In this document: positions 11,058 to 21,151 of the stretch, piece by piece | Layout of the letters: the number at the start of each line of letters is the position of its first letter | How positions within the stretch are numbered: position 1 is the first letter of the stretch | Translations under genes and position numbers: made by a program | The notes under the pieces: generated by a model | Seen by the model: only the letters and a program-made list of their open reading frames with translations | The model's database searches: none | Told to the model about the DNA's origin: nothing | Assembly (NCBI RefSeq): GCF_000149955.1 | Contig: NC_030989.1 | Location: 761,079-825,078, forward strand | Source: Fusarium oxysporum f. sp. lycopersici 4287 | Lineage: Eukaryota; Ascomycota; Sordariomycetes; Hypocreales; Nectriaceae | Direction: 5' to 3' | DNA length: 64,000 nucleotides

Positions 11058-12756
11058 TTATGACTTGAGAGGGCTTCTGCGGCTTATAACCACACGTATG
11101 TCACTGACCGGTCTCTTAACTCCAGTTCCTGGGATCATAGCAGGCAACTTCCACTCTCCCTCTGCAGGACTTATATCCCAAAGACTAACAACAGCTGACC
11201 CAAGAGAAATTATCTCTTTCTCTGCAAATGTTCGACCTTTGCACATAGCAGCTCCAAGGCCCCAGGGCTTCAACTTTCCGTATCGTGCCGTGGCTTTTCC
11301 CGTTTCAGGGTCTGTATCAAGGAAACGATCAGGGATGAAAGTGTCAGGGTCCTCATATATCGAAGGGTTCTTGTTCTTCAGCGCGAGAGGAACGCTGATG
11401 TATGTTCCTTCTTGAAGATCATGTTTGATATTCCCATCGTTGAGACTGACGGGTTGAGTGACATAGCGAATAGATGTTGGCTCGTTGACCAAGCGATATG
11501 TTTCAAAGATGCAAGCCTTGAAGAGCTGACACTTCCGAAACAGACTCGGAAAGTCCATTGACTTGATCTCGGGTTTGGCACCATCTGATAAGGTGACATA
11601 GGGGGAGATCTCGTCTCTGATTCGTTTAAGCAAGCCTGGAGTCGAATAAACGTAGAGCAAGAACCAGAACAACACAGGCTGAGCGTTGGCGTTGAGACCC
11701 CAAAAAGTACCAAGATCCGCTGCAGCACGTTCAGGAAACGTCCATCCGTCTCTGTTGTAAATCTTGTTTCGTTCTCGTAGCATCATACCAACATCTGACA
11801 TGTCGGCACCAAGATCAACTGGCTCTCCTTTCTCATATTGGTCGACTCGTCTGTATACTGCCTCCAGACTATCGATGATTCTGGCTCTGGCCTTGAGGCC
11901 ATCTTGCATTATTCTGAATGGAGCCCACTTAGGAACGCCAACCATGAGTAGTGGAAATAGGTCATTATCGAAGGTCCAGAAGTCATCTAGCAGCCGAGGA
12001 TTCCGATCCAGTATGTCTTGGCCGTAGATAAGAGGAACAGACATACATGCTCCAAAATCTCGAGTCAAACTCTGCAGGTTTGCTTCGACTTTCCCCGGAC
12101 TATCAAGTGTCTCTGGCTGAAGGACCTTGATTCCTGCAGAAAGCTCCCATCGTGCCATATCCTTAGGATTAGAGGAGAACGTGACAAGTGAAGCACCTCG
12201 TTCCGCTACACGAGACTTCTCAACATTGGCTGTCGAAGCGGCATCATTCAGAAAAGTTCGCTCAAGAGGAGGAACAAGATCCTTCAGTGATGTGTCGAAT
12301 TTGGCTCTTAGCTCTGGAGTATCAGTGCTGCCAAAGACAAGGGTACAGAGTGAGTACTGTGCCGGATCAGAGTTGAAAGTGTGATGAGATTGGGCTAAGA
12401 GACGTTCTACGCCGGGCAAGTCGACAAAGATCTGATGTCCTGAAGTAAGACCGAACAGAGAGCCTCCATAGCGGCTTAAAGCTGAACTACATCACAATTA
12501 GCTAAGTTCTTGGTGTTGTAGAGAATGCGATTTACAAGATTCGTCGACCTATGCCATCTCCACTAAGGATATAACTCGCAATCGCAAGTTCAATGGGAGC
12601 ATATCTCGGCAGATTCTTCTTATACCCCTTCCTCTCAGCCCCAGAAAATGCTTTACTAAATGCAAAAATCACCAGGACAGCGCATAAGAACTTGTAGGCC
12701 ACCGGCAAAGAGCCAAACGTCGCCGAGGCGGTCTGGTAAAGCGAAGACAGCTCCAT
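11058..12756 (-). CDS. Cytochrome P450, CYP7/CYP8-like
   Basis: Two exons (12536-12756 and 11058-12486) flank a 49-base intron with a GTAAAT donor, a GCTAAT branch-like site and a TAG acceptor, giving 549 residues. The start is the ATG at 12756, read MELSSLYQ; the frame upstream of it has no ATG. An N-terminal hydrophobic anchor (about 18-38) suggests ER membrane location. P450 marks are the ExxR motif in IFETYRLVNEPTSIRYV and the haem-binding WGLGAAMCKGR with Cys489. The I-helix region (WGLNANAQPVLFWFLLY) has the Asn/Pro pattern of CYP7/CYP8-type enzymes in place of the common A/G-G-x-D/E-T. This resembles sterol 7-alpha-hydroxylase-like fungal P450s, but the substrate cannot be told. It is divergent from the DUF1772 gene at 13431 and may belong to the same cluster as it and the Zn2Cys6 factor. 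Confidence 0.9.
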
Positions 12757-13430
12757 TGTCTCAACAACAAACTTGTACAAATTTACTGAGGGGAAGCTCT
12801 CTGTTTAAGAATGTTCAGGAGGCTGACACCATGTTCGCTTGACTGAAATTAGGGGAAATAGAGTTTACGTGATTGGTTGCATCAAGTGGAATTATCCCGA
12901 CTAAGTCGACATCTTAGCGTCGCTGTATCAGCACTAGACGGGATCAGCATCCTTAAACTCGATCTCGGGTTTGGAGCTGTCTGATAGGTCAGTATGAAGA
13001 CGTCTAGGTCGTCAATTTTTTGTAATTGGTTCAAGGCGATATATCCTATCTGCTAGGCTCTGGTCTCAGCTTCATGCCTGTGTACACATATTCGTTCATC
13101 AATCATGTTGCTCTTCAAATTCATGATAAACCGAATACGAGGAATTTGAGTTCTCATCATAATGATATGGTTACATCGACACCTCATTGTCAGCCAAAGT
13201 CAAACTTTCCGACGAAGCCGGCTATCATATGATAGATGGCATTATCACGGATATAGATGGAGTAGTTCTGAGACATCGTCTCCAAGTCTATGATGGATAT
13301 TGCAGCAAGCCGCATGCACCTAACGAGGCCGGTCTTACATATCACACTAGCCAAAGAGCCTTGATATCTCCTCACTTCAACTTCAGAGATAAGACTCACC
13401 TGTTAAAATAACTCATAATAAACAATCAAA
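12757..13430. other. Divergent promoter region between P450 and DUF1772 genes
   Basis: Nearly 700 bases separate two divergently read genes and should contain both promoters. Short plus-strand frames at 13026-13411 lack recognisable features. The bidirectional layout would allow shared control, possibly by the nearby Zn2Cys6 factor, but no site can be assigned. Confidence 0.45.
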
Positions 13431-13904
13431 ATGGACTCTACAGTACGAACCTTTCAAGTCTTTGGCCTTACCTCGAGCCTTGTCCTCGCGGGAATAAACC
13501 TTGGCTCCTCACACCTCACAGTCCCTCTTCTCTACAATCAGCCTACCTCCATCAATACACCCTTCTTCAAGGACTTCTACACCCGCGGGGCGGTGACTCT
13601 TGTCCCGCTCGCTCTATTCTCAGGTGCATCCTCTGGAATAGTTGCTTATCTTGTCCCCGCTCAACGTACACTCTGGGCAGTTGCTGCTGTCGCTACAGTG
13701 TCTCAGTTGCCCTGGACGGTGCTTGGGATGATGGCCACAAACAATCGACTCAACGATATTGCTGCTAGTAGCGTTGAGCAGGAGAAAGTCGGCCGTGATG
13801 AGGTCGTGGCTTTGTTGAAGAAGTGGAGATGGATGAATATCGTTCGGGGGCTTCTGGCCTTCACTGGAGGCTTGTCTGCGATTTTGGCTCTTCAGAATGA
13901 GTAA
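13431..13904 (+). CDS. DUF1772 (anthrone oxygenase-like) membrane protein
   Basis: An intronless gene for 157 residues. Four hydrophobic segments (about 7-27, 58-80, 83-103 and 135-153) and the layout match DUF1772, a family that includes small anthrone oxygenases of fungal polyketide clusters and many uncharacterised relatives. Features include GINLGSSHLTVPLLY near the N-terminus, a central LVPAQRTLWAVAA and a C-terminal WRWMNIVRGLLAFTGG. Family knowledge suggests either quinone-forming oxidation of anthrones or an unknown membrane role. No polyketide synthase lies in this window, so anthrone oxidation should not be assumed. It sits between a P450 gene and a Zn2Cys6 regulator. Confidence 0.75.
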   Translation: MDSTVRTFQVFGLTSSLVLAGINLGSSHLTVPLLYNQPTSINTPFFKDFYTRGAVTLVPLALFSGASSGIVAYLVPAQRTLWAVAAVATVSQLPWTVLGMMATNNRLNDIAASSVEQEKVGRDEVVALLKKWRWMNIVRGLLAFTGGLSAILALQNE

Positions 13905-14234
13905 CAGCTCGAAGGGGAGGGATAGTGTGATAGCTTGATAGTCTTATGCGAGTGATATTGTCAAGAATCGATGCCCTTTCTCATGAGTCAGGGGTACGTA
14001 GTTAGTGGTATATCTGAAGAAATTCAATGCTCCTCTCCATGCTCAACGTCCTTCCAGTCAGTAGCCTCCCCGTCATTATCCATCTATGTAGTGGTCCCGA
14101 CCATCCCAATGCAATTCCACCTTCCAGCGCTTTTTACAGCGACAATGCGTCTAAAAACGCCCCAAGGACTGACCAGTAACATCAGCAAAGAAAATCAACC
14201 CAATTAGATAAAATACAGGAATGCAGTCGTGTAC
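13905..14234. other. Convergent 3' spacer
   Basis: This is the 3' flank shared by the DUF1772 gene (+) and the Zn2Cys6 gene (-). A short plus-strand open frame at 13971-14207 shows no recognised features. Nothing further is seen. Confidence 0.5.
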
Positions 14235-16514
14235 TCATGGAGCAAAGTTGAAAGCCTCTGCCGAGTCGAGAGACAAAAACGCCTCCATATTCATAGTTCC
14301 AAAATCAATATCCCATCCAACATCAGCAGCTGTGAAATCTGCCATATCTTCTGATGCAGCGCCAGCAGGAGAGCTCGAACTCCCATTCATCTGACCAGTG
14401 ACATCAAATCCGAATGGCATGGAAGGGAAGGTGAACGCAGGCTCGCTCCTCATACCACCTGCAACAGAGACAGGTGCTGGTGATCCAGGGAGCGTGGACT
14501 GCGGGGGCTGCTTCTGCTGGTTCGTGTCTACTGGATCTTTCAGTTCAAACCCGGCAGATCGGACCATCTGCTCTATTGAGGCGATTGTTATTGGAAGCTG
14601 GCCGGCGTTTACTCCTGCTGATCCCATCATGGAGCGAAGGCATCTTAGACCAGAGTGAATCCAGGGCAGATTGCGGTGAGCTGTCTTCTTTTCTTGAAGC
14701 ATATCGAAAGCCAAAGCGTAGCATGCTCCCTCCATAAAGAAGCCATGATACTTGATATCCTGATTTCTGTTAGCCGGTTCTGACTCCGAGCCAAGGGAGG
14801 TAAGCGTACACGACAGAGAATATTAGTGGCACATGAGCCCGTTAAGAACCCAACGGAATTCCTCGCTGCTTCCAAGCAATACTCGCAAGCGCTATCGAGC
14901 CAAGGCGGAGGCATCTGTAGATTCTCTGCTGAAGTAGCAGCAGCACGGTCGTGATTCAGTTTTGCTCGTAAGATGAGAAAGGGGCGGAATGTTAATAGGA
15001 GTGTATGATGGTACACTATCTCGATTAGTTTGGTTCATGAGATGAATTGTGTTGGCTTACTTGTTGAAACCATAGCTTGGCACACGCCGAGCTCTCCTGT
15101 GCTGGGGTCTCCAACAAGACCAAACTTCATATCCTTGAGTTGTTGCTCTGCAAACTGATGTAGTTCGCGGCGGATCTCGATGGCTGCATTCCAGACTGGC
15201 AACAGGGAGTCATGCCGTGGACTATATATTTTTTTTACACACTTGTCCATGATACGTGATAGAGTGACCAAAGACTTTAGTAGTTTTTGGCCTTTCGGTA
15301 GTGGTATGATCGAACCAGGGTCAGGAAGCGAGCTAGGTCGGCCAAGGACAAAGCATTGCCATCTGTACCATGTCAGTAGTGGTCAAAGTGGATAATTAAT
15401 AAACATACGTTTCCCAGAAGAACAAACTCCAGAATGTTATTCTTCGCTGATTTGTATCATCTTCAGTGTATCCTGGGCGTGAGCATCCATCCTTATGTAG
15501 ACCAGCTGCTACTGCTTTTCTGCATGCAGTTCCGACATGCAAGAAACCTGAGTTTGGCCTTGCTCTTTCAGATTGGAAGTGAGCGTGAGAGTGTGTAAGC
15601 TTATATGAGAGCAAAGTTCAGGAGGTATGACTTATCATTAAGAGGTGTATCTGAACCATCTGCATGTTCACAACCTCATCCAATTTGGCAACTCCTTGTT
15701 TGGTTTTCTGAAAAAGAAAGTCTGCAATGGCTTCTTCGCCTGTCATTGAAGCTCCTAGTCCTACAGCCAGCATGATGATGATAGTCTCGGGTGCATCATA
15801 ATCAAAGATACCTGGTGGTTGATATAGGGCACTTAAGCGACGGCGGTAATGGTCTTTACTCATGATGGGAAGACCGTGCCAATAGGTCAGAAGATATCTC
15901 TCGAGTAGCCGATGAGCAGTATCTGGGTCAATCAACATAGCTGAACAGTCGTCTGGTACTGATGATGGCCGTTGGTTGTCGGCCAAATCTCCGAAGAATA
16001 GTCTCCGATGACTGAATAGGTCTAGGCCCGGACCAACTTCTTCGACAATTCCAGAGCGTGACGGAGGATCATTTGGGCATGTTCCTGCTATTTGGTGATA
16101 GATCGAGTTGAGTAGGGCGAAATTCGATGAGGGGCCATAGTAAAGCTGGAGGAAACAAGACGGTGATGCGCGATGTGTCGCAGCAACACTATTATGTGTC
16201 AAACTGCGTTCACTGTCCATTACTGATCCTGTAGGTCCGACAGATGCCGCGTCGTCGGCATTTGGCGTAGGCGGCACAGTTCCTTCATCGGAGGGTTCCA
16301 GAGACGTGCTCTCCATGGCATCGTGAGACATTATAGTCTCATAAGCTGCAGTTCGCGGTTTGACCTTGCGCGTCCGATTACGGGCCTTTTCGCGATAGAC
16401 GCAACTGAGATTTCTCATGCTGCAGTTTTGACAGGGGGTCTCCCCATTGCACTTGATCTTCTTGGCGCGACATTCTTGACAAGCCTTTGAGATCCTCCAT
16501 TTCGTCGTGTTCAT
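14235..16514 (-). CDS. Zn2Cys6 fungal transcription factor
   Basis: Five exons are proposed: about 15636-16514, 15409-15599, 15061-15362?, 14810-15015 and 14235-14759, with the third starting at 15362. Exon 1 holds a canonical binuclear zinc cluster, with Cys12, 15, 22, 28, 31 and 38 (ACQECRAKKIKCNG, then CQNC), followed by a basic linker. Later exons carry the fungal-specific middle homology region, with HVGTACRKAVAAGLHKDG, RRITFWSLFFWETWQCFVL and GRPSSLP. Introns 2-4 are ordinary (45-50 bases; donors GTATGT, GTAAGC, GTACGC). The first junction is abnormal: the best join starts ATAAGT instead of GTAAGT and is only 36 bases long. Without removal of this segment the protein stops at TGA (15615) after 298 residues, keeping the zinc cluster but losing most of the regulatory domain. 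It is likely nuclear and could regulate the neighbouring P450, DUF1772 or UPF0303 genes. Confidence 0.85.
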
Positions 16515-16782
16515 GGTCGCCGTAGAGCTGTGTCTACTCTAGATATTGATAAAGATATGATAGACTATTGAATTCAATGCTCGGCATGCATGGAGTGATT
16601 AACTTAGTTTGTCTCGGCACGCTAGTGTGGATTTCGGTTTCATTAGCTGCATAAACTTTATTTGTTTTGGTGCATATATAGCGGGAACGGGCACTCCGTA
16701 GTAGGAAATCCGGTCGGCCGCTGCGTCAGGGATACCTTGAGCATCCTTGACAGATTCGTGCCTGACTACCCTATGAAATTAT

Positions 16783-17423
16783 CTAACAGCTCCAATTGCT
16801 CTTGATAACATCGGCAATAACTCCATGGTCCTCGTCTTGCTTGAGCCCGCTCACCACGACAACAGCAACGATCCCTTCAACTCCCTGGACGCGAATCGGG
16901 ATAGCTCCACCATGGATTGCGTAGTCACCCTTGTTTGAATCTGCAATGGCATATTTGGCAGCGAAAGCAACCTCATCCCCCTTGAACTTGTTGTGCATGA
17001 ACCACGTGCTATTGCCGAATCGGAGAACTGTGTTCCTCTTACGGCGAACCCATTGCTCGTTGTCGGGAGCTGTGCCAGGTCCGGTAACGGTTTGGAAGAC
17101 AACCTGGGAGGTGTTTGCAAGGGCAATTGAGATCACCGTCGGCTTGCCTTTGACAGCGTATGGGTAAAGACGGGCGTAGAGAAGGTTACCCAGCACAAAA
17201 GCATCCTCTGTGGTGAATGATGTGAAAGTGAATGAATCGCAATCAGCCTTGAGTTCCTCGAGCTGTAACTCTATCAGTATAATGGCGTTCATTTTGTATC
17301 AGATTCACTTACGTCAGAAGGCGGCTTGGGAATCACCTCTGTCGTCGGGCTCTGGATGGCTCCCTGGACCTTCTCCAGCGCAGCGCCAGTTGTCGTCTCT
17401 CGGGTCAAGGCTTTAGGTGCCAT
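16783..17423 (-). CDS. UPF0303 / HbpS-like haem-degrading-domain protein
   Basis: Two exons (17313-17423 and 16783-17262) flank a 50-base intron (GTAAGT..CAG), giving 196 residues. Exon 1 encodes a short Thr/Pro-rich leader beginning MAPKALTRETTTG. Exon 2 matches the UPF0303 branch of the GlcG/HbpS-like fold: LEELKADCDSFTFTSFT, DAFVLGNLLYARL, GTAPDNEQWVRRKRNTVLRFG and HGGAIPIRVQGVEGIVAVVVVSGL. Related domains bind haem or small acids, and bacterial HbpS binds haem, but a biochemical role in fungi is not settled. The name haem-degrading is a family label and not an observed activity. The gene is co-oriented with the Zn2Cys6 factor, 268 bases upstream of its start. Confidence 0.82.
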
Positions 17424-19036
17424 TGCAATATTTGATGATATGACGGTTGATAGAGTTTATGGTTATTGATTTGTGAATGGTAAAGAAATTTGCTCGGTCG
17501 GCGATTGGATAGTGGAAGATATATGTCACCACGTAGGTGGCTCGGTTGGACCTTCATCTCGTGTGGAGACCACGATTTAGAAGCACCCAGAACATCATTT
17601 TCTTTTTCACCACAACATCTTGTATCAATTCCATAAGGTCATTATCTTTGTCATGTTTATTCTCATAAGGAGTTTCTAGACTAGCTATACATTGTAAATA
17701 CTTGAATGGGATTCCGTGACTCTAGCTGAAAGCCTACAGAATCTACAGTGGTCAAGTAATGATATCCACTTGAAGTGACGTCAGAAATTGGATTGAGTTG
17801 GCGACGTCTTTCAGAAGACGACACGCCGTAAAACTTAAGCTTATTACTACTTCGATAAAGTTATGGTTGAAAACGGCCTGTATTTCTAGTTCAATAGATA
17901 GACCATATCGTAAATCTATACTGACAAAGAGTCTCCGGCAATAATTCCAACAACATGGAATTTCTAAAATTAGCTAGCCAACCAGGCTTCGACATGGGAC
18001 CTGAGTCAAGCACACTGCATATGGAGCAGAGTCCTCGGATTTCATGCTACAAAAGATACCCTAGCCCTGGGAGCAAAAAGACTTCAGTTTTTAAATATAG
18101 TGCTAAGATAAACTTATTAAAAAGTCCCCTAAGCTTAGCTAACTCATCTAAATATTTTTATCGTTTAGGATGAACGGACTAAGTTTTCCTGCCCCCTTAG
18201 CCGTTAAAGCTCCGTCTTATGCTCAGAGTCTCTAACTAACACATGGAACACAATCGGTACAGCGATACCATGCTCCCGAGAATGTAACATTCAAGCTTGA
18301 CATCCTCTTACTATATCTCCCCAACGACAAGAAATTCTGTCAAGGCTCAATCTATTCCGAAGTACCACCGGACATACTTCGCACAAATTGCTTTCAGATA
18401 GTCACTAAATTTACTATTGTATTTGTGTCTCCATCTAGCAGAAAAGGCCTATATAGGTTCTAGATATGGCCCTGAGAGAACTGCAGCATGGGAGATGGTT
18501 GCCATTCAGCTTTAGACACAACTTACACATAAAACGAGAACTTAAGGGACATCCATCGCATCAGAAAAGGTTATCGTCCCAAGGCCATCAATGTACCCTC
18601 TCTGAAGGTGTACAGACTCTCAAACCAATGAATATCAAATTCACAAAGCATGAGCTACACGTTAGCTGGCCTCTAGGGTGACACCTCGCTTGCTCAACCT
18701 CCCTTAGATCTCTCTTTGGCCTTTGCTGCTCAATGAGCCACGTAAGAAAGACCCGGCCATCCCTATAAGCATTCTCTGCTACAGAGAAGAAAGAGCCGAT
18801 ATCAACCAATCTGTTCTTACTATAGGAGAAATCACACGTTCTAGAAAGCTAATACAAGTAGCAAAGCACTCGGTTTGAAATTCTGAGTAATAGTAGAAAA
18901 TATAATCTTCCCTTGTGCCTTCCCTTTTCATGCTTCACTGCTCTTCCCCATCATAATATCCTCTCCCATATTCATCCACCATTAACAAGCTCTTCCTTTT
19001 CTTCTTTTTGGACAGGAAATTTCATGTTATCATCAT
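17424..19036. other. Gene-poor interval with an inverted-repeat element
   Basis: About 1.6 kb hold the promoter of the UPF0303 gene, a MITE-like element (18065-18200) and DNA in which no gene is convincing. The open frame 17955-18173 runs into the element and is not called; 18466-18681 has no recognisable feature. Confidence 0.5.
18065..18200. mobile_element. Short inverted-repeat (MITE-like) element
   Basis: The left arm GGGAGCAAAAAGACTT (18069-18084) pairs with the inverse of the right arm AAGTTTTCCTGCCCCC (18181-18196) at 12 of 16 positions. The body is about 130 bases, AT-rich and non-coding. It shares the right arm and an internal GCTAAGATAA..AACTTA block with the element near 20600. 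Size, terminal inverted repeats and lack of coding fit a MITE; the parent transposon is unknown. Confidence 0.6.
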
Positions 19037-19651
19037 TTGTCTTCAACTAAACACAATATCTCCACATCTCCAGGCAAAATATCCATAAACATGAGCCAAT
19101 CTTCTAATGGCCACCCCAGTGAGGGGTCTGCTTCAAGCCCGGCCATGTGTATGTCCTCAAGCCCTTCTGTGGTCTCAAGCTCTCCTACGCCCGCCAACAG
19201 TGAATCAGTTCCTAATCGCATATCCCCTATGGCGAGTGAGACTCCGAGCGCAAACTCCCAATACAAGGACTACGAAGAATCTCACGATGACAGGCTTCCT
19301 GCTGCTCCCTCGCAGATGGGCATGACCGATCATGGCAGTCGAACCTACCTCTCCCTAGGTGATGTAAGACATCATCCTGTCTTCATCAGCAGCCGTCCAA
19401 TGACTTGCCCTGACCAACTTGCTCGACAAACGAAACTCCTCGCGACCCATTAGGATAAGCTCTCAGGCAACGTCGCGATATTCGGCGACAGGCTTCACAA
19501 TTTGCACGATGCGATTAACTTAGTGTTGGAGAGACAAAATCAGGAAGTCAACAACCCCAGGTCGTTCGTCACAGACCCTGTACACTGGCCCGATGAGGCC
19601 GCATCGGCACAGCATTCTGCACACAGCCAGTCGACTCCAGATCACAATTAA
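19037..19651 (+). CDS. Ser-rich hypothetical protein, frame interrupted by TAG
   Basis: An open frame from 19037 (a second ATG, MSQSSNG, lies at 19091) runs to TAG at 19451-19453 and would give up to 138 residues. It is Ser/Pro-rich, with no domain recognised. The same frame continues for another 65 codons after the TAG, to TAA at 19649-19651. That continuation reads DKLSGNVAIFGDRLHNLHDAI and then a helical, protein-like segment. No canonical intron removes the TAG. The simplest reading is a small gene with one premature stop; one C-to-T change from CAG would explain it. Alternatives are a genuine short protein or chance continuation. Flanking DNA is gene-poor and carries MITE-like elements. 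Confidence 0.45.
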
Positions 19652-20485
19652 GCTCAATAGTTAGTGCGCATATTTTAGCAAAGTCCAAGTTACTGTCTTG
19701 GGAGTATTAGCTGGGTCTAATTGACAATCTTATACCTTTGAAGCCCTCTTCGAGGGAACTTAATGTGATTTTGACTGTGGTTTTTCATGCCAAGTGTGAC
19801 TTCGTTAGTGGCTACGTCTGGGGGATTAAGCTTTTGTATTGAAGTCTATCTGCTTATCCTGAAAGCTAGATTGGATGATCTGTCCTGTTCACTTATTTCT
19901 CTACACTGTTGTGTACTCTGAGAATTTGAGAAGAGGTTTTTGGTCTTCTGCTTCTAGCAATGAAGGATCAGGACGACTTCTTATACGCTAGACAGCTGCA
20001 AATAAGGTTACTAATTAAGTCATTATAAAAGCTTATTATTATGTTTAAATTGGGAGGCTTATCTTTGTTTAGGCTATATGCATATTTCCTTCTAAAAGCT
20101 GAAGTCAGTTGGGCTTTTTCAGAGTTTTGGCTTGATATGTCTCGTTGAGATGTCATAAACTTTAACCATCAATCAATACCTTTGAAGCCTTTGGCTCAAA
20201 AAATGTGTAACTACTCTACCCGAATTGTCTTCACTACTACCTCACCTCAATATTCCAGATGTTAAAGGTGCGCGAGTGAAATACAAAGACGCATATTTAA
20301 CTTAAGAAAATGCCGAGCAAATATCTCCAGGGTAACCTAAAATGACAACGAAGTAAAAGTCAACTTCCCCAAGAGCATAACTACCACGTAGGGATTATCC
20401 ATCAAGCGAGAAATCCTTAAAGAGTCTCGAACTCATTAGTCCTGAATAAGCGGCTCTTTATCGTGTAGCCGATCTACCGATGTTA

Positions 20486-20527
20486 ACCTTGGTAGACCTT
20501 GGTAGCTGAGCTTGGTGAGCTTGGTTG
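20486..20527. repeat. Short imperfect tandem repeats
   Basis: ACCTTGGTAG occurs twice head to tail (20486-20505). After three bases it is followed by two related units, AGCTTGGTG and AGCTTGGTTG. The block immediately precedes the inverted-repeat element. Confidence 0.6.
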
Positions 20528-20532
20528 TTAGT

Positions 20533-20672
20533 CCCCAGGGAGCAAGAAAACTTCTGACGTTAAATCAGGGCGCGAAAATAAACTGGTCTAGAGGCTTGCT
20601 AAGATAACCTAAACTTACCTCAGTATTTTCCTCACTTAGGAAAGAGGTCCTAAGTTTTCTTGCCTCCCCTTC
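20533..20672. mobile_element. Short inverted-repeat (MITE-like) element, best-preserved copy
   Basis: The left arm GGGAGCAAGAAAACTT (20538-20553) matches the inverse of the right arm AAGTTTTCTTGCCTCCC (20652-20668) at every position apart from one extra base. About 100 bases of non-coding DNA lie between. The right arm and an internal GCTAAGATAACC segment are shared with the copy at 18065-18200, and the right arm is also seen at 5780-5820. This looks like a non-autonomous DNA-transposon family. Confidence 0.65.
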
Positions 20673-21151
20673 TTAGTGTAGCTGTTGTCTTAGGTAGTCG
20701 TGACGTAATATCCGCGGCCCATCCCGGCCCCGTCTAAACCAGCACCAACGAAAGCGCCCCTGATCATCTTCAGCTCTAGGCCCGAGGATCAAACCAGGAA
20801 CTGCACAAGGATCTCGATCTTGAGCATGCATTGAGTTTTGAGATATGGAACGCAATTGGCCAATTGGACTGTCTTGGTCTCATGTGGGGAACGCCAAACT
20901 CACCCCGCAATGTCCGCATATGAGCGTCATTGACGTCACGTTTCCGGAGCTTTGGTCCTGAAGCTCTGGCTTGTGGTTTGTTTGCGTCGTGATCGTATGA
21001 ATACGTCATTCCTTAGACAAATTGCAAAAAGTTATTTACTTAATTTCGAAATGCCATCTTCGACCTTTTCCTCCCCTCATCCTCACATCTTTCCCCTCTT
21101 CACTACAATCTGATTCTCCATTCTCCATCTCATAACAACCATTCGGACACA

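Larger units (their letters stand above)
19652..21151. other. Gene-poor, partly AT-rich interval
   Basis: This 1.5-kb stretch contains an AT-rich segment (about 19970-20150), short tandem repeats near 20486-20527, a MITE-like element (20533-20672) and, at its end, the C/T-rich leader of the next gene. No protein gene or RNA gene was recognised. Confidence 0.5.
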
